From assembly GCA_022393335.1 (NCBI GenBank), contig JAJEKB010021308.1, positions 965,576 to 1,029,575 of the forward strand: a stretch of DNA of 64,000 nucleotides, read 5' to 3'. This DNA is from Macrotrachela quadricornifera (Eukaryota > Rotifera > Eurotatoria > Philodinida > Philodinidae). Positions within the stretch are counted from its first letter, which is position 1. Every line of letters starts with the position of its first letter. This document shows positions 55,481 to 64,000 of the stretch, in pieces. A model generated the notes under the pieces. It saw only the letters and a program-made list of their open reading frames with translations. It ran no database searches and had not been told where the DNA came from. Position numbers and translations under genes: made by a program.

Positions 55481-58400
55481 TTATATGTGTCCATGCCCAT
55501 TACATAATGACAATGCATTGCAAATACCAGTTGATTGAAGAGCTAATTCCGGGTTTTGATAGATATTGATGTTGAATCGACCAACGTTAGTTCCAAACTA
55601 AAAGTTACAAAATAAAAAAAGCTTCCTTATTTATATTAATACAAATTGATGTTTGATAAAAGTAAACAGCAGATTCGAGTTTTTATTAAACTAAAGATAC
55701 TATCTGGGTGAGTATGTATCCTTATCTTTCGGTTAACTTTTTAGTATAGGACGCCGTTCCAGAAGCTCGATAGTTTCCTTACAGCTATGCTTAGCTGTAG
55801 TTCGGATCAGAAGGTCGTCCTAATGTAATCAGCCGTTAGTGACTAATAAAATGTCATTCTATGGCTGATGATACCCAAATATGACCAGTATTTTGTGACT
55901 ACGTGTTGAACAAAATAATTACTCGACCATGTCGGCACCGTATAATAATAACTTGCTTTACACAGGCTTATTTATATTCCAGTCATTCAGTAATTGTTAA
56001 TTTGAGTTATCAGATAGAAAAACTAGTATAAGTATACTTACATCACGTGTCACAATTGTTGTAAAACTTGCTTTTGCATAATAAACGGTTAGTGTTTCGT
56101 GCGTTTCGGTTTGAATCAAAGAAGGATTAATTCCTAGAACAAAGTATAACTTCAGTGAGTGATATATACTTAATTATTCTTACCATTTTGTTCACATTCC
56201 ATCCAACCAGCATCTTTTCCTGAAACTGTGATAGTACAAATGGCCTTAGCCAATGTTTCATCGAACAAAACTAATGTCAACTACAAAACAAAATATGTTA
56301 GTATTTTTATATTATTATAATCAATAATATACTTCATCAATTGTGGAACCATTTGAAAGAAACGTAAATCGAACATACTTATTTTTGACTAATTCGAAAT
56401 TTTGCGCTTGTCCTAAACAAGATCGAGTAGGCGGTGCTGATTGACTTTTTGGATGCCAGGTATGAATGTAGATATCTTGATAGATAGAACATTTATACGG
56501 AGCAAAAGGTACAGTTGTTGTAGCTATAGATACAAATAGAAGACAGTCTTAATAAATGTGAATAAATTTGAGATTTATTTGATTTGAAAAATAGTGGATG
56601 AGAGTATGTATTATTAAATGCTAATGATATATATGATACAACACACTCCTAAATGTTTTGCATCTTCTTGAGGGTGAGGGTATCAGTAGTACAATTATAC
56701 TTCGCTGGTCACTCGCTCATTGACAACCTCATATACCCAAACTCTCACAATTTTTTTCGACATTTCTCATTTTCTTCTTTAATATATTTATTTTGGTATT
56801 TTTTTCTTTGAACATTTCTGTCGATTGTCTAAACTTTGGTTAAAAGTAGAAATCGCCTTCGCTCTCATTCTCTGTCGATATTTTTACTTTCACTGTTATT
56901 AAGGATAATCGCGTGAAGGTGAAGATGGATGTTATATCCCACTCATCCATCTACTTATTAAAAGCAAATTTTTTTCTACATGGATAATGTCGTTAATCTA
57001 GCAATGGTGGAGTTGAAGTTGAATAAATTTCTTTTCATAGATTTACCTGCAATAGTTGTTGTTGTAATTGGTCTCACTATACCCGAAATTGCTTCCTCGA
57101 TAACAATTTCGATCTCTTCTGTTGCATGTTCGATGGCATCTTCAATCATAGCTGTACTATTCAAAATTATTTTCTCAAATTGAGCATCAGTCATCGGTGG
57201 TAAAGAATTGATGCCTTCAGAAATCAATATTGGAATACTTCCTGCACCAACCTACATTCAAAAAAAAAATAAAAACAATGATTCAATTTGAATAGAACAT
57301 TTTTCATACATTAGAATCTCCTGTAATTTGCGTATCAAATACACATGCTGTCAAGATATCATCATTAATTTCGTCATCGATTGGAACATGAATCGCTCGA
57401 GCGAGTTGATTAGCTTGATCGATATATTTTCCACATATTTCACGAGCCATATCGTGAATGACAATATTTCGTTGTGTCACATCAGTACTTTTTCTTAGTG
57501 GTTGTACTGGATACGGAGTTTTCATCTTGCGAAAGCCAGCTTCATACTGCCAATTGTCGGATGGATTCACACAAAGACCCGATGACGCTCGTATTAGGTC
57601 AAAGCCTGTATGAATTTGCAATTCCTTGAATTCAAGCTGTAACAGTTCGAATAAAATACATCAAAAAATTGTTATGAACTAGATTATGTCGCTTACCGTT
57701 GGATGAGATCGAATTTGAAGTCGTAGGTTCTTGTTCAAGTACTGAATGTCAATCATTTTGGGTTGTATAACAACTTTCAGTTCTATAACAAAAATATTTT
57801 TTATTTGATTAGTTGAGACTTATGATCCAGTACAGATTTGATTCTATATCAATTATTTATGTCTATCTACATGCAATAATTCTACACAATCTTGATATTA
57901 AATTCAGAGTGAGAAGCTATTAGAGTGGCTTTTTTAAAAGAATGAACAAAAGTATATGTGCATAAAAGTGTAGTGTACATAACAGGGAAAGTCCTGATTT
58001 GGAACGATGGAGTGAGGCAATGCAGCACTTATCCTATTGGGTATACATTTTAGCGACTTGTAAAACCGTGATAAAGACTTGATAGTTAACCAAACAAATC
58101 AAGTTAAAATAAGAGCTGTATATATGGATGAGAGTTAATAATTTATAATTGCTTACATCTATTACTTTTTGGGATAGGATTAATTATAGCCGATCTTTAG
58201 ATAGAAAATATTTGTTGTTGCTGGCAAACAAAATGAAAAACACTGTAAAATTATAAATACAAAAAAACATCCAATGTTCACTCTGAATTACACATTAAAG
58301 TACTGTTAGTTTATTATTAAATAAGACTATAAAAAGACATTTTGACAATTGTGGTCGCATTTTTATGGCATGAAACTACATACTAAGTTTCTCTTTTTCG

Positions 58401-61400
58401 ACAAATAAACTTTTAAAATCTACTGTTCAGTTTGTACGCGACTAATTCATATGATACTACTTACATGGTAAAGTTTTATGGAGTTTACTAAAGTATTTCT
58501 CGTTCGTGTAATCTGTAAGAGGTTAACATATGAAATTCTATTTGGTATGTGATTTTGATCAAGAAGAATATAAACGGTTATTTGGAAAGTAATATAATAA
58601 ATCAGATAAGCACGCTTTCCTACCGCTGTCTACTATTTTCTTAGAGAAGAGAAATTAAACGATAGTATCTAGAACAGACCTATGACAAGTTTTATATTAG
58701 CTCTGATTTTGAGAACTGTTATGGTCGAACAGTCCCTTTCAGCCAGTTCATTGATGGGTAAATCCATGGGAAGACGACCACTTTTCTGGAAGAAGTTTTT
58801 TTTTTCAGCTTAACAAGTGTATAGTGATCAGAAAACATGTTTTATGAAAAAAAAATACGGACTCAATTGAGATTTTCATGGATCTTTATGTCATTCTTTA
58901 GGAACAACTATATGTAAAAAATGGGGGTACATAAGGCTACAAATCTATCCATTGATATTTTCCCTTCTAAACCCTATTGAATTTTATATGAATAGAAAGA
59001 GTAGATTGAGATGAGCATTTTGATACTAAATTTATGGTGTTTTGGTCGATTTTTGAAAGCGTACAACTACTAACAAAAGTACCCATTTTTGGTCATTTTT
59101 GCACTTTTTTCATTAATTGTGCGTATATTTTATCAGAAAACGTAATTTTTGTATTCAAACAAATATCAGATTTGGAATCAGCGTTAAAAACTGAGTCGAA
59201 CTACATATAATTCAAGTCTTATAAAGACTTTTCATTTTTTTCGAAAAATTCGCCCTATCCCCTCCAAGGATACCCTCATAACACTTTCAAGAATCATCTC
59301 TTCTGAAAAGACTATACACATAGTATATTTGTAGGTATCTTTCTTTTATTAGCATCATTAAGGTTGAAGCACTTTGCTCCACTAGTCAAATTCCTGCTAA
59401 TGAGGTATATCATATTCGGGGTGTTATGAGGGTATCCTTGGAGGGGATAGGGCGAATTTTTCGAAAAAAATGAAAAGTCATTATAAGACTTGAATTATAT
59501 GTAGTTCGACTCAGTTTTTAACGCTGATTCCAAATCTGATATTTGTTTGAATACAAAAATTACGTTTTCTGATAAAATATACGCACAATTAATGAAAAAA
59601 GTGCAAAAATGACCAAAAATGGGTACTTTTGTTAGTAGTTGTACGCTTTCAAAAATCGACCAAAACACCATAAATTTAGTATCAAAATGCTCATCTCAAT
59701 CTACTCTTTCTATTCATATAAAATTCAATAGGGTTTAGAAGGGAAAATATCAATGGATAGATTTGTAGCCTTATGTACCCCCATTTTTTACATATAGTTG
59801 TTCCTAAAGAATGACATAAAGATCCATGAAAATCTCAATTGAGTCCGTATTTTTTTTTCATAAAACATGTTTTCTGATCACTATACACTTGTTAAGCTGA
59901 AAAAAAAAACTTCTTCCAGAAAAGTGGTCGTCTTCCCACGGATTTACCCTGATGATTTGTTCGATAGTTCTTTTGAACTTATAAGCTGTGAAATGTCATA
60001 GGACTCACCTAGAATACAAATTTACATTTTCTATTTGGTGAAACAAGATTGTTAAATTTCGGCTTTCACTGAAATCTATCGAAATTTCGAACTTCGACGT
60101 TTTTTGGCTTTTCGATTGCACAAAACTATACATAAATAATAACAGAACTCACTCTAGGCTCATCCGAATTTCACCGATTGGCAAAAGTGAGGGAGCGGGA
60201 ACGAGAGTGAGTTCGAGCTGATGAGAAGTATCAACGTCAACTTCATCCACTCACTGTCAATAGCGCATGTCTTCATTATTAAATGTAAACGACTCTCTAT
60301 TGCTGAACACGTAACCCTTGTCGCACTCCTATCGAGGGAAATGTTTCCATATGATCACTAGTAATTGAGTTCTTTAATTCTATCTTACTTGGATGACTGC
60401 AGCTTGCTAATGTACCGGAATTGAATTCACATATCTGAATTCTGTCGTTATCATCATCATCAAATAGCTTAACCGTAGTCTATTAAGATAAATGAAGAGA
60501 ACCCATTTTTTTAAATATTTCAGTGATAAGAATTAGTAGTTACCGTTTCTGTGACCCAAGGTTCTCCAGACACTGTTATTTCAATGTCGATTAATTTATT
60601 TCTAAGTAAAGTATACGTTCCACCTACAGTACACAAATATTGTGCACCTTTGTCATTTGGTCGAGTAGGAAACATGCGTAAGTGTGGATCACCCCATAAA
60701 AGGCATGTACCAGTAGCATTTGGAGCTAATTAATATAGAAATATCTTTTGACTGTCACAAAAAAAATCACTCACAAACAGCAATCAAATCTTTGCATGTT
60801 GGTCCCTGAAAAAAAATTCGTTTAGGTACATCAAAAATTAGAGAAGAGAACTGACTTCATAGGGATCCTTGCATATACATTGGCTGTTTTTACAAGTGCC
60901 AAGATTTGCACAGATTTCGTCTCCAACACATGCTTCATCTAAAATCAAAAATAGAAATATGGACCGAAATAGCTTAGAATTAATTACTGCAATTTTTTCC
61001 TTGATATCCACTATTCTTGCAATCACAAAAGTAATCGAGACCGCTTTGTCTACATTCACCATTATTTTGACACGGACTACTATAACATAAATCTATGAAC
61101 ACATTAAGATATGGCTTGAAATTGAACATAACGCAACTCACCAGTTATGTCCTCACATAGTGGGCCCTACAACGATACATTTTATATATCTATCTAAGAA
61201 AAATATAAAGAAATTAATTCACCTCGTATGGAAAATGACATGTACAAATATTATCATTGCAGACACCACAATTAGCACACGGTTTTCCATCAGTACACGG
61301 TTCATCTGAAATAAAGTACAATAGTACATTCATGTATTTGATTCTGTCTATCATATTTACCACAATTATTTCCGGTAAAACCAGTGTTTGTACAATTGCA

Positions 61401-64000
61401 TGTGTAGGTAAATGTTTCTTTATTTTCATAGCATGGTGCACCATTCTGACATGGATTGCTAGCACATGTATCTTCAACATAGCAATTTAATCGTATAACG
61501 TGCTTCCAAAACAAAATTTGAGGAAAATTTTTAACCCTCTTACAGTTTTACATATGATACAGCTTTTCAAGCTGACTACTATCGAAAACCCTTTTGAACC
61601 ATTCCATATTATTTCTTTTGAAAGAAATTGTAACAAAGAGTAAAATGCAGGCTTGGAACCCTCAACACCTGTAAGCAAAATCTGCTCCGCCGTTCCAGCA
61701 CGTGCGCTCTTGTTTAAAAACTTTAAAACGAATCTATTTAGAGTTGAACAGTATCATGAAGACTCAGAAATATTATGTCATTCAGATTATGTGGGTGCGT
61801 ATTAAGTATTCTATTCACACCTCTCCAATCCACCAAAAATTCGATTCCTGACCAAAGAGATGCGGAATCCATAGAATAAACTAACTTCAAACTTGAATAA
61901 CTTACGTTTAACAATTTCACAAACAGCGCCCTACATAGACAGAAATTTTTCAATATATTATCCATGACAATTTTCCTTTCTTTTATCTTACCACATGAGT
62001 GTTAGGACATACGCAAGTATTTGCTACACACGATCCGTTGTTCTGACATGGTTGATTGTCGATGCAGTCTTCCTCTAACAGAATACTAGTGAAATATATC
62101 ATTATGGATTATTGCTTAATACCACATATTTGTCCTTGAAATCCAGTTTTTCTACAATCACAATAGTAGTCTTTTCCGCTCTGATAGCATATTCCGTCAT
62201 TTTTGCATGGTTTGGTTACGCAAATATCTGTTAAAGAAAAAAAACCACATACAAAAATTCGTTTCTCTTATGGATATTTCATTAATATTTACCTTCCAAA
62301 TCATCACAAGTTGGGCCCTGTAATAGAAAACAAAATGATGAACTACTTTTTGTTTCTCATAAATCAATATCACAATGATGCTCAAGAGCTGTGATAAGAC
62401 CTGTGTTTCTCTCTCACTTAACCACGTATATAAACATGTGCACTGTCTGTGGCCGATGTGACAAAATCTAATAAAGTGGTCATCCATCTAAATCGCGACA
62501 AGAGTGACCAATATGTGGGTGTTGTATTCATCCTAAATTCATACTCAAATCAGCTCACATTGAAAACAATTTAGTCTAACACCCAGACAGACAAAACTTT
62601 TCAAAAAACGCGTTGGAATTTCGGTAAAACGGCGATTTAACAGTTCGCAATTATTAAAACGGCGTTTTAACGAATCTTTAACGCGTTTATACGCATGAGT
62701 ATTTTAATGCACTCAACTTTTGTTCGTAATAACGCGTTATTTTGTAAAATATAACGCGGTATTACTCGTAAAGTTGCAGAGATTGACGGGTTTTAACGTT
62801 AAGAAAGAAATTTAACGCGTGTTAACTCTTGAAAATGTGCGCTTTTCCTGATTTTATTTGCGTTAAAATTTTAACGTTTTTACGTGTTTTTTTCTGGTGC
62901 TTGTCTGCCTGGGCGGTCGATTGGATTGTAAGAATAAATTTATCAAACTGAATTCATGTTTACGATTGAATCTCAGGCACAAAAAGAACAAAATAAAACC
63001 GCGTAGAAATTTGAACGAAAAGAAAACTGTAACAACATGCACCTTTTATCATTTAATTTTTGTTAAAATTTTTAGGTATTTTTTTTAAACGTTTGTCCGA
63101 CTAGGTAAGAAAAGAAAACATGGCCCATGCCTTCAAAATCGAGTCGTTTATATTGTTCTCATAGAATACAATTCTAAATTACAATGATAATGTTTACGTT
63201 TTATTACATACTTGGTAAGGATAAATACAACTGCAAACGCCATTGAAACATGATCCATTATTACTACATGGTTTGTTATTGACGCATACCTGATCTATTA
63301 ATTCAAGTAACAAATTATCTTTTGTTGAAACTGCAAATATTTGAGCTATTACCGCATGTAGGTCCTTGAAACCCTAGCATTCGACAATCACAATAATATT
63401 CACTGCCATGTTGTGAACAACGGGCATCATGTTTACAAGGATTCACACTACACAGATCTCAAAATATAAAGTTAACATAACAAAATTATTAATAACTCGT
63501 GGAATCAATAAGTCTACCTTTAATTTCTGTGCATAGTTGTCCCTGTTATATATAAAAGATAGAGTATATATATCGTAACTGCTGATGCGAAAAATACCTC
63601 GTATGGATCTTCACACACACAAAAATCATTCCAGCAAGAAGCATTATTCCTGCAAGATTGATCGCTATTACATAGTACATCTAATATTATGAAAAATAAA
63701 CGAAATCTTTATTAAGTGAACATGAAATGAATACATACCACAATGAGTTCCTTGAAAGCCTGTTTTTTGACAATTACATGTGTATGTATATTCATGTTTA
63801 CTTTTTATGCAGACACCACCATTTCTGCATGGATCTAGTTTACAAGGATCTGCGCAAAACAGTTAGAAAAGAGCTCTATTATTTATATTTGAAAGTTTTT
63901 ATTCAATTTACCTTTCATGGTTTCACATAGTGGACCCTGTAGACAAATTTAAAGCAATCGATTAAAACAAAAAGTTACTATTGATGGCATAATGATATAT
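55481..64000 (-). CDS. Large secreted/extracellular EGF plus von Willebrand D protein (5' end beyond window)
   Basis: About 25 exons, running off the right edge. The EGF part uses the three-exon module seen in the paralogue. EGF exons: 63849-63739, 63457-63353, 62227-62123, 61471-61361, 61092-60988 (105 or 111 nt). Short Cys-rich units: 63680-63598, 63289-63212, 62074-61992, 61305-61223, 60938-60856 (mostly 83 nt). Linkers: 63936-63912, 63542-63518, 62317-62293, 61930-61906, 61166-61142 (25 nt). After linker 60805-60775 comes a VWD-like domain: 60725-60544 has [19 protein letters not shown], the CxxWGDPH hallmark, and 60479-60389, 57782-57697 and 57636-57310 follow ([12 protein letters not shown] near the end). 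Then 57251-57047, 56523-56333, 56280-56184, 56133-56042 and last exon 55597-55481 with TAA after CNGHGHI. Such proteins form matrix, mucus or adhesive layers. No lesion was seen. The domain at 57251-56042 is unassigned. No transmembrane segment is visible in the part seen. Confidence 0.85.
58756..59949. mobile_element. Near-perfect 1.2-kb palindrome in EGF-VWD gene intron
   Basis: Arms of about 529 bp (58756-59284 and 59421-59949) are almost identical reverse complements; a few substitutions and poly-T length changes were seen. They enclose a 136-bp unique centre. Termini read GGGTAAATCC..GGATTTACCC, and TGAT may be duplicated on each side. There is no coding capacity. The palindrome sits in the 2.6-kb intron between exons 60479-60389 and 57782-57697. 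The high identity implies a recent origin or ongoing gene conversion. Confidence 0.9.
62582..62913. mobile_element. 332-bp MITE with CCCAGACAGACAA ends, AACGCG-rich
   Basis: The left end CCCAGACAGACAA (62582-62594) and the right end TTGTCTGCCTGGG (62901-62913) are inverted repeats with one mismatch. The interior is full of aacgcg, ttaacg and cgttaaa words, unlike the flanks, and has no open frame. It explains why the intron 62318-63211 of the EGF-VWD gene is about 890 bp when most of its introns are about 55 bp. Confidence 0.8.

Overview
The window looks like nuclear DNA of a bdelloid rotifer (Adineta or Rotaria type). It is AT-rich and has short GT..AG introns of about 50-60 bp. It holds R-S-E class ADP-ribosyltransferase genes, one with ankyrin repeats and one with a WWE domain, and several decayed Penelope-like elements (PLEs) of the kind typical of bdelloids. 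It also carries mariner/Tc1 and piggyBac relics and many fold-back elements. No search could be run, so the taxonomic call rests on these family resemblances. The mix of intact animal-type genes, gene relics and stacked transposon debris resembles the repeat-rich, possibly subtelomeric, part of a bdelloid chromosome.

Layout. 1-3.5 kb: minisatellite, fold-back element and a decayed short-chain dehydrogenase. 3.55-9.35 kb: three genes with ART-like folds: a small secreted DUF3990-like protein (+), an ankyrin-ART (+) and a WWE-ART (-). 10-13.7 kb: tRNA-like relic and an inverted-repeat mariner-type element. 13.9-18.8 kb: a leucine-rich-repeat gene (-) in which almost every 28-residue repeat is its own 84-nt, phase-0 exon. 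20-21.8 kb: direct repeats and a dead Tc1/mariner transposase. 23.4-24.3 kb: membrane RING-CH (MARCH-like) ubiquitin ligase (-). 26-27.5 kb: piggyBac relic and tRNA-like relic. 27.8-28.7 kb: PLE fragment. 29.1-30.7 kb: tandem duplication around an AATC microsatellite. 32.4-33.6 kb: F-box gene (+). 35.8-36.6 kb: AlkB-like relic. 37.2-37.9 kb: PLE debris with an intact-looking hammerhead ribozyme. 37.9-39.75 kb: CYP7/8-like cytochrome P450 (-). 42.7-44.4 kb: internally deleted piggyBac copy with 14-bp inverted ends. 44.5-45.0 kb: small secreted cysteine-rich protein (-). 45.3-49.9 kb: PLE copies, one with a mutated RT active site, one with a damaged hammerhead, and one truncated right after a telomere-like C-rich tract. 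50.1-51.1 kb: fold-back element. 51.8-53.75 kb: decaying EGF-repeat gene (-). 55.5-64 kb: large secreted EGF plus von Willebrand D gene (-), running off the right edge and carrying a nearly perfect 1.2-kb palindrome in one intron.

There are no operons. Genes are single eukaryotic units, and their links are by family only (ART cluster; two EGF paralogues built from the same exon module). The strongest unusual signals are the hammerhead/PLE remains, the uniform exon-per-repeat architectures, and the abundance of palindromic elements.
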